64,000 nt of DNA from Ruminiclostridium hungatei (GCF_002051585.1 NZ_MZGX01000003.1:183249-247248); one strand, 5' to 3'; positions 18,941 through 27,602 are shown, counted from the stretch's first letter. Made by a program: numbers and translations. The notes: generated by a model not told the origin, from the letters alone.

Positions 18941-20629
18941 CTATTCATCGTCCTGAAGTGCATCATAGCCTTCTTCACCGGTGCGGACCTTTACTACATT
19001 TTCCACATCATAGACAAAAATCTTTCCATCTCCGATTTTTCCGGTATACAGCACCCTTTTTGCAGTATCTATGACTGTTTCCACCGGTATCTTGCAAACA
19101 ACTATTTCAACTCTTACCTTGGGCAGAAGCTTGATTTCAACCTCAATACCCCTGTAATACTCAGTACTGCCCTTTTGCATACCGCAGCCAAGAACATTTG
19201 ATACCGTCATACCTGTAATGCCTATGTCATTTAATGCAACCTTAAGTGCATCAAACTTATTCTGCTTGGTTACTATCTCTATTTTAGTCATTTTTACATC
19301 TGAAGCTGTTAAAGTGTCTGCTTTCCTATATACTGTAGGAACGGCAGCATCAATATTGACTTCACCCTCTTCTCCTGCTTCTGTTACCAGCAGCGTGGGC
19401 ATAAAATCCGCATATGAGCTCGTAAGGCCATGCTCCCCAATATCCAAGCCGGCAATTTCTTCTTCGCGGGAAACTCTGAGGCCCACGGTTTTCTTAATTA
19501 CAGTAAATAGAATCAGCATTGTACCGGCTACCCATGCGGCTACTGCCAGGACACCCAGTGCCTGAACACCCACGTAGCGGAGGCCGCCTCCGTATACAAG
19601 CCCCCCATCTGCGGCAAATATACCCACCAGTATTGTACCGGCGGCGCCGCAAAGTGCATGTACCCCTATGGCACCCACAGGATCATCTACCTTAAGAACC
19701 TTGTCAATGAATTCTATGCCAAATACTATAACTACTGCAGCTATGGCACCTATGGCCACGGCACCTGCCGGGCTCACCGCATCACAGCCTGCAGTTATAG
19801 CCACAAGACCCCCCAGAGCTCCGTTTAATGTCACAGAAACATCAGGTTTCTTATATCTGACCCAGGAAATAATCATTGTAACCGTTGCAGAAGCTGCAGC
19901 AGCCAGGTTTGTGGTAACAAATATGGAGCCCATTTTTACAAGTGTGTCGTCGCCTGTAGCAGATATGGTTGAACCGGGGTTGAAGCCAAACCAGCCAAAC
20001 CATAATATAAACACACCAAGTGCTCCCAGCGTCAGGCTATGTCCAGGAATGGCCCGCGGCTTACCGTTGTTGTCATACTTTCCCATACGGGGCCCCAACA
20101 GCATTGCCCCGATAAAAGCAGCGATACCGCCTACCAGGTGTACTGCTGTCGAGCCTGCAAAATCATGGAATCCTATTTGGGACAGCCATCCGCCACCCCA
20201 TATCCAGTGTCCGGATACCGGATAAATCAAAGCACTTATAACTACACTGTATATGCAGTAGGCTATAAACTTTGTTCTCTCAGCCATGGCACCTGACACA
20301 ATTGTTGCGGCAGTCGCACAAAATACTGTCTGGAAGATCAGGAATACAGGCCCCGGGAGTGAAGGTACCACACCGCCGCCTGTTGCAAAAAAGCTGGGCA
20401 CACCTATTATTCCTGCCTCGCTCGCTCCAAACATAAGGCCAAACCCTATTACCCAGAACACCAAGGATCCCAGTGCAAAATCCATTAAATTTTTCATTAT
20501 GATATTTCCTGCATTCTTTGCCCTGGTAAAACCTGTTTCAACCATTGCAAAGCCTGCCTGCATAAAGAATACCAAAGCTGCAGCCACCAATGTCCATATC
20601 ACGTCTACCGCCTGGAACATATAACCCAT
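18941..20629 (-). CDS. amt: Ammonium transporter with fused C-terminal PII signalling domain
   Basis: A 562-residue fusion. Residues 1-~410 are an Amt/Mep/Rh channel with eleven membrane segments and the twin pore histidines in STAVHLVGG and GVHALCG. Residues ~447-562 are a complete PII (GlnB/GlnK) domain with T-loop MQKGSTEYYRGIE including the tyrosine equivalent to the uridylylated Tyr51, B-loop TGKIGDGKIFV and C-terminal RTGEEG. PII normally docks on Amt as a separate trimer to block ammonium flux; here it is covalently tethered, which implies built-in gating by ATP/ADP/2-oxoglutarate. No separate glnK is adjacent. The leader carries two terminators (see separate entries), so expression is probably controlled by attenuation. 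Confidence 0.93.
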   Translation of the reverse strand: MGYMFQAVDVIWTLVAAALVFFMQAGFAMVETGFTRAKNAGNIIMKNLMDFALGSLVFWVIGFGLMFGASEAGIIGVPSFFATGGGVVPSLPGPVFLIFQTVFCATAATIVSGAMAERTKFIAYCIYSVVISALIYPVSGHWIWGGGWLSQIGFHDFAGSTAVHLVGGIAAFIGAMLLGPRMGKYDNNGKPRAIPGHSLTLGALGVFILWFGWFGFNPGSTISATGDDTLVKMGSIFVTTNLAAAASATVTMIISWVRYKKPDVSVTLNGALGGLVAITAGCDAVSPAGAVAIGAIAAVVIVFGIEFIDKVLKVDDPVGAIGVHALCGAAGTILVGIFAADGGLVYGGGLRYVGVQALGVLAVAAWVAGTMLILFTVIKKTVGLRVSREEEIAGLDIGEHGLTSSYADFMPTLLVTEAGEEGEVNIDAAVPTVYRKADTLTASDVKMTKIEIVTKQNKFDALKVALNDIGITGMTVSNVLGCGMQKGSTEYYRGIEVEIKLLPKVRVEIVVCKIPVETVIDTAKRVLYTGKIGDGKIFVYDVENVVKVRTGEEGYDALQDDE

Positions 20630-20650
20630 CTCCCCTGTGCAATTTTAAAT

Positions 20651-20701
20651 AAAAAAGCGCATACCCGCAGAAAAATCCTTCTCAGGTACACGCCCTCGTG
20701 T
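20651..20701 (-). promoter_or_regulatory. Second attenuator in the amt leader
   Basis: On the minus strand, GCGUGUACC pairs with GGGUAUGCGC around an inner AGAA/UUCU stem, followed by six U (20651-20693): an intrinsic terminator just before the amt ribosome binding site. The same GCGUGU can instead pair with the preceding ACACG (20688-20701), giving an alternative anti-terminator-like hairpin. The mutually exclusive pairing is read directly from sequence; the ligand or protein controlling it is unknown. Confidence 0.55.
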
Positions 20702-20739
20702 AATATGCCCCTCCGTCCGAACTCCGGCATAGAGCCTTA

Positions 20740-20774
20740 AATAAAAAAACACCGCAGAGTTGACCTCTGCAGCG
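20740..20774 (-). terminator. First (promoter-proximal) terminator in the amt leader
   Basis: On the minus strand, CGCUGCAGAG and CUCUGCGGUG form a 10-bp stem with a GUCAA loop, followed by UUUUUUUAUUU. It lies only about 15 bases downstream of the predicted start of transcription, so most transcripts should stop here unless relieved. Confidence 0.75.
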
Positions 20775-20794
20775 TCTTTGCTTTTGATAACATT

Positions 20795-20824
20795 AGTTTA
20801 CCACTCTGATTTGTCCGGTGTCAA
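20795..20824 (-). promoter_or_regulatory. Promoter of amt
   Basis: TTGACA (20824-20819), an 18-base spacer and TAAACT (20800-20795) on the minus strand. The region 20825-21000 beyond it holds no gene that I can see. Confidence 0.6.
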
Positions 20825-21000
20825 TATGATTTGCATAAAATAAAAATAATCCTGCAAAAAACTCCTTTTTTGTCTTTAAATCTTGCATTTATCAACTGTT
20901 TTTAAGTATTTATGAAACCGTGCATCATGGCGTTATTCATTTTTTAATGTATGACCGTCTTATATGCCCCATATTCAGAATAGACGTATAAATGATTTTT

Positions 21001-21051
21001 AATTATATTGAAAAACAAATTCAATATAATTCATTCTTTCTATGTTATAAT
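21001..21051 (+). promoter_or_regulatory. Promoter with overlapping palindromic operator upstream of the dnaD-like gene
   Basis: A perfect 12-bp inverted repeat (21001-21012 with 21020-21031, 7-base loop) sits where the -35 region would be. An extended -10 (TGTTATAAT, 21043-21051) follows. The layout suggests a repressor or activator site. Confidence 0.5.
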
Positions 21052-21155
21052 ATTTACAGCAGTTACTTTGATTTTCAGGAATAATAATAAAATTATAACA
21101 ACACTATTTGTTTGTGTGCCCACTTCCTTGTTCAGGCGCACAGATAGGAGCATTA

Positions 21156-22154
21156 ATGTATTTTGAGGACTTTAAGTCGATTTTATATTCTGACACCGCT
21201 GTGTCAGATATTTTTATCAGTCAATATATGCCATCCATGGACAGTACCTGCATAAAAGTCTATATTTATATCTTATTTTTATGCAAGCATAGTAAAAAGG
21301 CCACTACCGATGAGCTGGCCAAAACACTTAACCTGCCCCTCGATGAAGTAAAAGCGGCGCTTACAAGCCTGGATAATCTGGAGGTGATTAACTGGGTAGA
21401 GGACAAGATACAGATTATTGACTTGAAGGATGCCGAAACCAAGCGTATTTACAAGCTTAAATCCGTCTCTACACCTGAGACGGCAAATGAAAATTTTGAG
21501 AAGAACAAGAGCAGGAACAACACTCTTTCCGCCATAAACTCGAAATTTTTTCAGGGCCTTATGCCTCCAAACTGGTATTTGACCATAGACACCTGGTTTT
21601 CAATTTATAAGTTTGATGAAGATGTCATGTACACGCTTTTTAAGTATTGTCATGACAATAATACCTTTCACAAAAGCTATATAGAGGCAGTTGCATCAAA
21701 CTGGCACCGTCGCGGAATACAAAACTTCTTTGACCTTGAAAAATACTTTGAAGAAATGTCCCAGGTAAGGGGCATAAAGGGTACCATAATCAAAAAACTT
21801 CGGCTGCGCAGAGCCCTTACCGAATACGAGACTGAGTTTGTTGAGAAATGGGTTATAGAATATAAGTACAATATGGAGGTTATAGAAATTGCACTTAAGA
21901 AGACGGTTGGAAAAACCAACCCGGACTTCAGATTCCTCAACAATGTACTCAAAAAATGGTATGAACTTGGCCTGACCAATGCACAGGAGATTAATGGCTA
22001 TGAGGCAAGCGTCAGGGCACAGTATCAAAGCAGCCAAAATGGCCCATCAGCTTCAAAACCTGCTTCCAGGGAGTCACAGAGAGATAACTTCGACCAGAGA
22101 AAGTATGATGAAGACTATTATGACAGCTTTTTCACCAATACCAATAAGACTTGA
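21156..22154 (+). CDS. DnaD-domain replication initiation protein
   Basis: A 332-residue DnaD/DnaB-like primosome protein. The N-terminal winged-helix region (residues 5-95) has a segment resembling TDELAKTLNLPLDEVKAALTSL. Two successive DnaD-type helical modules follow (about 130-210 and 215-290; the second has a EVIEIALKKTVGK-type segment and the YIxxILxxW-like pattern as FLNNVLKKWYELGL). The Asp/Ser-rich tail is disordered. The ATG at 21156 has TAGGAG five to six bases upstream; the frame back to 21108 is unsupported. It is followed within 30 bases by a DnaC-like loader, the usual clostridial pair that recruits the replicative helicase at the origin or restart sites. Confidence 0.85.
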   Translation: MYFEDFKSILYSDTAVSDIFISQYMPSMDSTCIKVYIYILFLCKHSKKATTDELAKTLNLPLDEVKAALTSLDNLEVINWVEDKIQIIDLKDAETKRIYKLKSVSTPETANENFEKNKSRNNTLSAINSKFFQGLMPPNWYLTIDTWFSIYKFDEDVMYTLFKYCHDNNTFHKSYIEAVASNWHRRGIQNFFDLEKYFEEMSQVRGIKGTIIKKLRLRRALTEYETEFVEKWVIEYKYNMEVIEIALKKTVGKTNPDFRFLNNVLKKWYELGLTNAQEINGYEASVRAQYQSSQNGPSASKPASRESQRDNFDQRKYDEDYYDSFFTNTNKT

Positions 22155-22180
22155 GAAAGCTGCAAATTAACGGGGTTTGT

Positions 22181-23197
22181 ATGAACAGAGATATACATAA
22201 TGTTATAGCAAGAGAATACGAGAGAAGGCAGAAGCAGTCGGCAAGCCTTGTGAGCCAGCGAAAGGCCCAACTGTACGCAGATATACCCAGATTATACGAG
22301 ATTGACAGCCAGATAAGCCACATGGGACTTAGGTATAATCGTTTGATTCTTGGTGCAGGCGGTTCCTCTCCGGCACTTATAGAGGAACTTGACGGGCATC
22401 TGAAGTCGCTTTCTGCTGAAAAACAGGCTATACTTGAGGCGAATAATATCAGTCCCGATTTCTTCAGTCCAAGGTTTGAGTGCGAAAAATGCAGGGATAC
22501 AGGTTATATTACAGGGCCTTCCGGATCACAAAAGTGTTCCTGCTACAAGCAGCAGGTAATCAACCACCTGTTTGCTCTTTCAAATGTAAGTCTTAACGGG
22601 GACGAATGCTTTGAAAATTTTAACGAGGCCTTATACCCGGAGGAGATAGATGCTGAGAAGTACGGTCTTTCAATATCACCCCGCGAGAACATGCTGAGCA
22701 TTAAGAAAATCTGCCTGGATTTTACCGAGAACATAGACAACCCGGAATGCAAAAATCTGTTTTTCAGTGGCCGCACAGGTGTGGGGAAAACCTTCCTTTC
22801 CCTGTGTATTGCCAGGGAGCTTTTAAACAGGGGCAGAACAGTGCTGTACTTAACCGCACCTATCCTGTTTGATATTATTACAGAGCACAAAATGCGGGCT
22901 TATAAAGAAGAAAATTACAATGACGATAAATATCAAAGCATATTTACTGTTGAGCTTTTGATTATAGACGATCTGGGAACTGAGACATTAAGCGATTCCA
23001 GATATGCTGAACTTCTGAACATACTCAACACGCGGCAAGCCAAAAACAGCAAGACCGCGTGCAAAACCATCATATCTACAAATCTCGGTCCCAAAAAGCT
23101 TTTTGATTTGTACACCGAGCGGATTACCTCCAGAATCATGGGACACTTTGACAGACTTGTGCTGGCAGGCCAGGATATCAGGAGTCTTAAGGGTTAA
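22181..23197 (+). CDS. DnaC/DnaI-like helicase-loading ATPase
   Basis: A 338-residue AAA+ protein that loads DnaB-type helicase. The N-terminal helical region (1-90) precedes a zinc-ribbon-like CEKCRDTGY...CSC cluster. Walker A is GRTGVGKT (~200), Walker B LLIIDDLG, sensor-1 STN (IISTNLG) and the arginine region SRIMGHF. The ATG at 22181 is preceded by GGGG. A TTG at 22151 in the same frame overlaps the DnaD gene by four bases and is less likely. It converges with the CPBP protease gene, with stops overlapping by four bases. Confidence 0.9.
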   Translation: MNRDIHNVIAREYERRQKQSASLVSQRKAQLYADIPRLYEIDSQISHMGLRYNRLILGAGGSSPALIEELDGHLKSLSAEKQAILEANNISPDFFSPRFECEKCRDTGYITGPSGSQKCSCYKQQVINHLFALSNVSLNGDECFENFNEALYPEEIDAEKYGLSISPRENMLSIKKICLDFTENIDNPECKNLFFSGRTGVGKTFLSLCIARELLNRGRTVLYLTAPILFDIITEHKMRAYKEENYNDDKYQSIFTVELLIIDDLGTETLSDSRYAELLNILNTRQAKNSKTACKTIISTNLGPKKLFDLYTERITSRIMGHFDRLVLAGQDIRSLKG

Positions 23198-24273
23198 TTC
23201 AACCCCAGGGTTTTTAAAAAGGAAAATATAAGGCCTGATTTTATATTCATGAGTTCAAGGATTTGTCCCACAAATACCAAAAATATCAGAAGTATACCCG
23301 GCAGCACACTTATAAGTGCTGCCACACTGAAGCGGCTTTTTTTCTCCAGGTGTGCCGTCAGACCCACAGGACTTTGCTCTGCAGTATTATTTAAAAGCTG
23401 GCTCAGGTGGGAAGACGCTTTAAAATTTTCCTCTGTTGTTTTCATAAAGGCATAAAATAGGCCAATAAACCCTCCAAGGCAGCCTATAAACAGTATTCCA
23501 TAAAATACTGCAACAATTACCAGAGACGCTGTGGGTATTTTTGAAAAATCAAAGGTTTCCATTTGCTCGATACCCATATCATTCATTCTTTCCAGCATTT
23601 TAGCTGATGAATATGTCAGCAGTACAGCTACCGAGTTATTGGTAAAATGTGCGATCATGCCGGCATATATGCTTTTTGTCCTGTATACCATGAACCCGAA
23701 GAGAACTCCAAGCAGGACGGTGCTCACAATCTTCTGCAAATCCCTGTGAAGAATTCCAAACAGTACGGAAGTCAGTATAATGGAGCCCACTGCCCCCATC
23801 CTTTCATAGCCCTTGCTTATCAAGCCTCTGAACAGGGTTTCTTCACAGACGGCCGCTGAGACACCAATGACCAGCAGTGCGATTAAAAGCGTAGGAAGGT
23901 CGGGTATAGCCATTTGCGGAACAGGAAGGTTCCTGCCAAAAATCAATTTTATGAGAAGCACGACCACCGCATTCAATACTCCCGCCACCGGCAGCCCAAA
24001 TATGGTCAAAAATACAAGTATCACGTAGTTTATGGGCTTTGTCTTCCTGAGCTTCAGCGTATCCTTCAAATTGTATTTTCCTATAAGCAAGAAAACCAGT
24101 ACCGGCAACAAGACAAACAGAACTTCACCTACCCCACTTTTAAGGTAGTTGTTCTTGAAAGGCAGAATATTTCCTCCATACGACAGAAATACCGTAGTCA
24201 GTGAGAAAAATAGTCCTGCTGCAACCGGCCCCGGATATTTTTTATTTGTTATGGGCTGTTCAATATTGTCCAT
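23194..24273 (-). CDS. CPBP-family intramembrane metalloprotease
   Basis: A 359-residue membrane protein with eight or more hydrophobic segments. The CPBP (CAAX protease/bacteriocin-processing) motifs are intact: EExxxR in CEETLFRGLI (~residue 143), FxxxH in LFGILH, and HxxxN in HFTNNS. The catalytic glutamates and histidines for an intramembrane zinc site are therefore present. An extra C-terminal part (about 240-359) has more membrane segments beyond the typical domain. AGGAGG precedes the ATG at seven-base spacing. The substrate is unknown; the family processes prenylated or bacteriocin-type peptides or anti-sigma factors. Confidence 0.85.
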   Translation of the reverse strand: MDNIEQPITNKKYPGPVAAGLFFSLTTVFLSYGGNILPFKNNYLKSGVGEVLFVLLPVLVFLLIGKYNLKDTLKLRKTKPINYVILVFLTIFGLPVAGVLNAVVVLLIKLIFGRNLPVPQMAIPDLPTLLIALLVIGVSAAVCEETLFRGLISKGYERMGAVGSIILTSVLFGILHRDLQKIVSTVLLGVLFGFMVYRTKSIYAGMIAHFTNNSVAVLLTYSSAKMLERMNDMGIEQMETFDFSKIPTASLVIVAVFYGILFIGCLGGFIGLFYAFMKTTEENFKASSHLSQLLNNTAEQSPVGLTAHLEKKSRFSVAALISVLPGILLIFLVFVGQILELMNIKSGLIFSFLKTLGLN

Positions 24274-24484
24274 TGTAAATCCTCCTGAAAGATTATTCCA
24301 ATGTTACCTATTTATAATACTATTACGCTGAAAATATTTCAATTCATTTATAAATCCTGTAAAAAATAAACGGAAAATCCGCAGCCTTAAACATAGTTCT
24401 GCGAATCCCCCGTTATTTCTCTGTCCTTATAACACCTTGCACTTTGCATTTCGCTGCAGGTATTCTCTCTTATCTTTAGCTGCC

Positions 24485-25513
24485 TTATCTCAGCTTCATT
24501 TCATATCCGTCGTCCCTGATTATAAATGAATCTGATTTGCCTATTACATATGCTTTCATATATGCCATCCTGTCCTTTATTTCCTTGAACTGCTCCCCGG
24601 TCAGAGTATCTCCCAGCTCCAGGGTCTTTCCCGGTTCTATGACAGTACTTGTAAGTGCCATTGTAAACATCTTGTCTGCCGACCATCTGTAAATAACCTT
24701 TTTGTCTGCATCCAGAATGGCAAAATCGAACTTCTGCCCGGAAGAATGGTTTAAAACCACTTCTTTTTCAGTGTTGTTGATTATATCGATTTTCATTTCA
24801 ATGGCATCCTCTGTTAAAATGGCATCCGGGCTTACAACAATCTTTTGGAGCTGCTCATCCAGAACCTTTGTCAGCTTGCTTACAACAACGGCGGCTTCAG
24901 CACGGGTTGCTGCCTTTTGTGGATGGAACAGGTTGTTGCCGGAACCTTCAATCAGCTTGTACAATTGGGCTCTTGCCGCATCCGCACCATATCCGGGAGT
25001 TATCTCATCAGCATCCGCAAAGGTTGCGGGGCCTATTTTAATTAATGCATACAAATCTCCCATCTTGTACTTGTATGCCTTCATTATATAGTGGACCATC
25101 TCTTCCCTTGTCAGCGAAGCCTGGGGCTTGAAAGTGCCCTTTCCTTCAAAGACGCCGGCGGTAACAAGATCAATCACAGCGGGTGCATACCCCTCCTCCT
25201 GACGGATATCTTCAAAGTAATCCTTTATTTGAGGCTCCTTGAAATATGAAATCTGTATTTCAAGCGCCTTGTGCAGCATTACAGCAAATTCAGCCCTGGT
25301 TATGGCCTTCCCGGGAATAAACTTATCCTCACTGAAAGGTATCGCACCTTGACTTACAAGAGCCTGAACAGCTCCGTCGGCCCAATGGCCTGTTATATCG
25401 GAAAAATTCACTTTAACAATATTATCAACTTTAATTGCAGTCTGAGCAAAAGTAACTGAACCGGAAAATAAAATAACTCCGGCGAGTAAAATCCCTGAAA
25501 TTCTTTTCTTCAT
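24485..25513 (-). CDS. S-layer homology protein with BsuPI-like domain
   Basis: A 342-residue exported protein. It has a signal peptide (KKRISGILLAGVILFSGSVTFAQ) and three SLH repeats (about 35-90, 100-155, 160-215; conserved FSDITGHWA, FAVMLHK and TRAEAAVVV elements) that anchor to the cell wall polymer. The C-terminal ~110 residues resemble the BsuPI proteinase-inhibitor-like beta domain (NNTEKEVVLNHSSGQKFDF). The start is the ATG at 25513 with GGAGGAGAG ten bases upstream. It stands alone between terminated genes. A cell-surface adhesion or inhibitor role is inferred. Confidence 0.8.
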   Translation of the reverse strand: MKKRISGILLAGVILFSGSVTFAQTAIKVDNIVKVNFSDITGHWADGAVQALVSQGAIPFSEDKFIPGKAITRAEFAVMLHKALEIQISYFKEPQIKDYFEDIRQEEGYAPAVIDLVTAGVFEGKGTFKPQASLTREEMVHYIMKAYKYKMGDLYALIKIGPATFADADEITPGYGADAARAQLYKLIEGSGNNLFHPQKAATRAEAAVVVSKLTKVLDEQLQKIVVSPDAILTEDAIEMKIDIINNTEKEVVLNHSSGQKFDFAILDADKKVIYRWSADKMFTMALTSTVIEPGKTLELGDTLTGEQFKEIKDRMAYMKAYVIGKSDSFIIRDDGYEMKLR

Positions 25514-25757
25514 GCTAATCTCTCCTCCCGCGCATATCTTAACGTACACGCGCACTCGTAATATATGGTATTGCTATCAGCCGGCTTATATAAACTTAGA
25601 CTGCCCTTAAATGAAAAATGTTCCAATATTATTCAACAGGCCGTTTTTTATTTACAGTTTATATAAAAGTTCATATTTTTGTTAGTGTAATGTTTTTATT
25701 TATTGAAAAACTAATATTGCAGTTCTTTTAAAATTGGCGGGAGAAAGGAGATGCCGT

Positions 25758-25991
25758 ATGAAACTTGGAACCAGAATTACCAGGGTCAAAAGGAATGACG
25801 ACGGTGTTATTACTGAAGTTATGTTTGAAAACGGTAATACCTGCTCTTTTAATTATGCCGTGCTGATGGCCAAACAAGGCGTTCTCGAAGGCTATAATGT
25901 TGTCAGAGGAAAGAACGGCGGAGAATATCTGAGTGCAGATCCAAATAATCCTGATGCGGAGAATCTGGATGATATGCCAAGATTCAGGTAA
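25758..25991 (+). CDS. DUF3892-type small protein
   Basis: A 77-residue protein. It shows the pattern of the DUF3892 family: IxRVKRNDDGVITEVMFENG, then AVLMAKQGVLEGYNVVRGKNGGEYL, and a terminal DDMPRF. The ATG at 25758 has AAGGAG seven bases upstream. The upstream in-frame ATG at 25734 is not used. A strong GC hairpin follows within six bases. The family function is unknown; it is common as small soluble proteins in Firmicutes. No operon partner is visible. Confidence 0.75.
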   Translation: MKLGTRITRVKRNDDGVITEVMFENGNTCSFNYAVLMAKQGVLEGYNVVRGKNGGEYLSADPNNPDAENLDDMPRFR

Positions 25992-25996
25992 CCTGG

Positions 25997-26026
25997 CAGG
26001 GGGGCTGTTCACAGCCCCCCTGTTCT
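25997..26026 (+). terminator. Strong GC hairpin terminator after the DUF3892 gene
   Basis: A perfect 11-bp stem (25997-26007 with 26012-26022) with a four-base loop, followed by TTCTC. The U-tail is weak. Confidence 0.65.
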
Positions 26027-26048
26027 CACATATCCGGTATTCAAGTTT

Positions 26049-26510
26049 TCAAGAGTTCTCCGGGCCTGACCTGGCATCATAAAATCTCTGATAGATGTAT
26101 ATAACAGGGGCTTGCATAAATATCAACAAAAACAATATGAAGTGATTTATATTAACCAGGCTGTACAGTCCTGCCTTTTCAAAAACAAAGGGGCTTATTA
26201 CGAAAGCCTGTATTGCATCAAAAACAATGTTCGTTCCCAGATACAGCCACAACTTAGGATAGGTAAAATAAAATACCAAAATCGTCGTAACCGGAGATAA
26301 TCCATACACAAAAGAAGATATATCCGTTAAAAATACAAGGTTATCTGTGATTGTCCACCAGTTCCACACGTGCGCTGCCTGAAAAAGTGTGGAGCCCATC
26401 AGGGATGTGAAAAATGCAACAGATAAAAACTTTTTCATCTTCCTGCGTTTTAAAGGGATGAGCAGCAGCCAGGGCGGAATAAATAACAACCAGGATAATA
26501 ATTGTCCCAT
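26049..26510 (-). CDS. Small integral membrane protein, unknown function
   Basis: A 153-residue protein with four to five hydrophobic segments (about 4-20, 28-45, 58-80, 84-112 and 122-142) and a basic loop after the first (KRRKMKK). It shows general similarity to small clostridial and bacillar membrane proteins of unknown function; I do not recognise a domain. TAGGAG precedes the ATG by five bases, and a putative 34-codon ORF stops two bases before the start, so translation could be coupled. A palindrome sits just upstream of the ribosome binding site. Confidence 0.65.
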   Translation of the reverse strand: MGQLLSWLLFIPPWLLLIPLKRRKMKKFLSVAFFTSLMGSTLFQAAHVWNWWTITDNLVFLTDISSFVYGLSPVTTILVFYFTYPKLWLYLGTNIVFDAIQAFVISPFVFEKAGLYSLVNINHFILFLLIFMQAPVIYIYQRFYDARSGPENS

Positions 26511-26511
26511 T

Positions 26512-26616
26512 TTATCTCCTATCTACGCGCATGGCGCGTACACAAATAGTAATGAAAGACACGTAGTGGCTTTCACTGCGTGAAATCCACTTTGACTTAC
26601 CACATGTATCTTTCAC
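26512..26616 (-). CDS. Putative 34-residue small ORF coupled to the membrane protein
   Basis: A GTG at 26616 has GGAGG seven bases upstream and opens a 34-codon frame (begins MKDTCGKSKW, ends AMRVDRR). It ends in TAA one base before the ATG of the membrane protein gene, whose Shine-Dalgarno it overlaps. The perfect spacing at both ends favours a real leader peptide or small basic protein. No homology is recognised and conservation is untested. Confidence 0.4.
   Translation of the reverse strand: MKDTCGKSKWISRSESHYVSFITICVRAMRVDRR
26524..26540. repeat. 17-base perfect palindrome inside the small ORF
   Basis: TACGCGC-ATG-GCGCGTA, close to the ribosome binding site of the membrane protein gene. 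It could sequester that site until the upstream small ORF is translated. Confidence 0.5.
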
Positions 26617-26708
26617 GCTATTACCTCCATAATTAATATTAATATTATGAAGATAATGTGTTTTAATTATTCTATTATCGCGTATAGTACCTGCTCTGCA
26701 CGTTAAAA

Positions 26709-27134
26709 TTAATTTGTTCCGCTGTCATTTTGCAGCAGGCCGCTTTCCAATGCATTTTCTATGGCTTTTAATATAACCTTGCTGCTGTTCGTGGCTCCCG
26801 ATACCGTGTCAACCTGAAGAGACTGGGCTTCCACCACCTTTTCCGGAATCACCTCTGCACCCGTACCACGTTCATTTTTGTGTCTGAGCAAATCAACGCT
26901 TTCTATCTTGTGATCCTTTACGATGACTTTTACTTCGGCGGCAATCCACAAAACCTCTGCTTTTCCCACATATATGCCGTCCTGGATATGCGCCAGATCA
27001 ACATTTTCTACCTCAATATCCTTTACCTGCTGCTGATATTTCCTCAAATCAATATAGGACTGGATTCCCTTCAAGCCAAAATACCCCGCAAGTATGATTC
27101 CCACAATAACCATTGCCGCTACAAGCTTTTTCAT
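26709..27134 (-). CDS. FMN-binding domain membrane-anchored protein
   Basis: A 141-residue protein with an N-terminal membrane anchor (VAAMVIVGIILAGYFGLKG). The rest is an FMN-binding domain like that of NqrC/RnfG. The covalent-flavin motif SGATNSS lies at residues ~115-121 (consensus SGAT/S), where the threonine carries FMN phosphodiester-linked. The catalytic strand is visible around YVGKAEVLWIAAEVKVIVKD. Proteins of this size often serve as small extracytosolic flavin carriers. An ApbE-type flavin transferase would be needed and is not in the window. Confidence 0.8.
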   Translation of the reverse strand: MKKLVAAMVIVGIILAGYFGLKGIQSYIDLRKYQQQVKDIEVENVDLAHIQDGIYVGKAEVLWIAAEVKVIVKDHKIESVDLLRHKNERGTGAEVIPEKVVEAQSLQVDTVSGATNSSKVILKAIENALESGLLQNDSGTN

Positions 27135-27216
27135 ATAGCCTCCCCCGTTTACCCTGCCAGGCAGCCTTAAACTGTATACCTATCAAAGGCAGCCATATTC
27201 CTCTGCCCTCCTCACA

Positions 27217-27531
27217 TTAATCTGCAAGTCCCTTTAACTGCTCCTGGCTTAAATTTCCGTACTTTACAAAAGTATATGGTTTTTGAAGCATTTCCGCAGT
27301 CACTGCCTTCCATTTTTTAAAGTGCTCAGTCTCCCTGTGTTTTAGCTGATCCCCAGGGGTGCGGTAGACCTCGCAAAGTAAAAAATTCCCCGGGTTATCC
27401 ACCTGCTGAAGCACATCAAACCTGGAAACCCCTTCTTCAAGCAGGCTACACCGGGAATTCTCCATTGTGGCCGCTTTAAATGCTTCAATATATTCTTCCT
27501 TTATCTCCATACTTACATGGACTATATACAT
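27217..27531 (-). CDS. Antibiotic biosynthesis monooxygenase (ABM/LsrG-like) family protein
   Basis: A 104-residue ferredoxin-fold dimer-type protein. It begins MYIVHVSMEIKEEYIEAF and continues with LLEEGVSRFDVLQQ and LLCEVYRTPGDQLKHRETEHFKKW, the ABM pattern seen in LsrG and YgiN. Such proteins act on quinones, polyketides or phospho-AI-2; which applies here is not clear. No lsr genes are adjacent. It lies between an FMN-binding protein and the multidrug exporter on the same strand. Confidence 0.7.
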   Translation of the reverse strand: MYIVHVSMEIKEEYIEAFKAATMENSRCSLLEEGVSRFDVLQQVDNPGNFLLCEVYRTPGDQLKHRETEHFKKWKAVTAEMLQKPYTFVKYGNLSQEQLKGLAD

Positions 27532-27602
27532 AATTTAAATCTCCTGATTAAAAGTTGAAAGTCACCTATTCAAATTAATTGTATTATCCGGTAATTCAGG
27601 TG

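Noticed and set aside
26565..26585. TTTCACTGCGTGAAA resembling a parS core
   Set aside because: The centre has three extra bases and flanks do not match; it lies in the small ORF.
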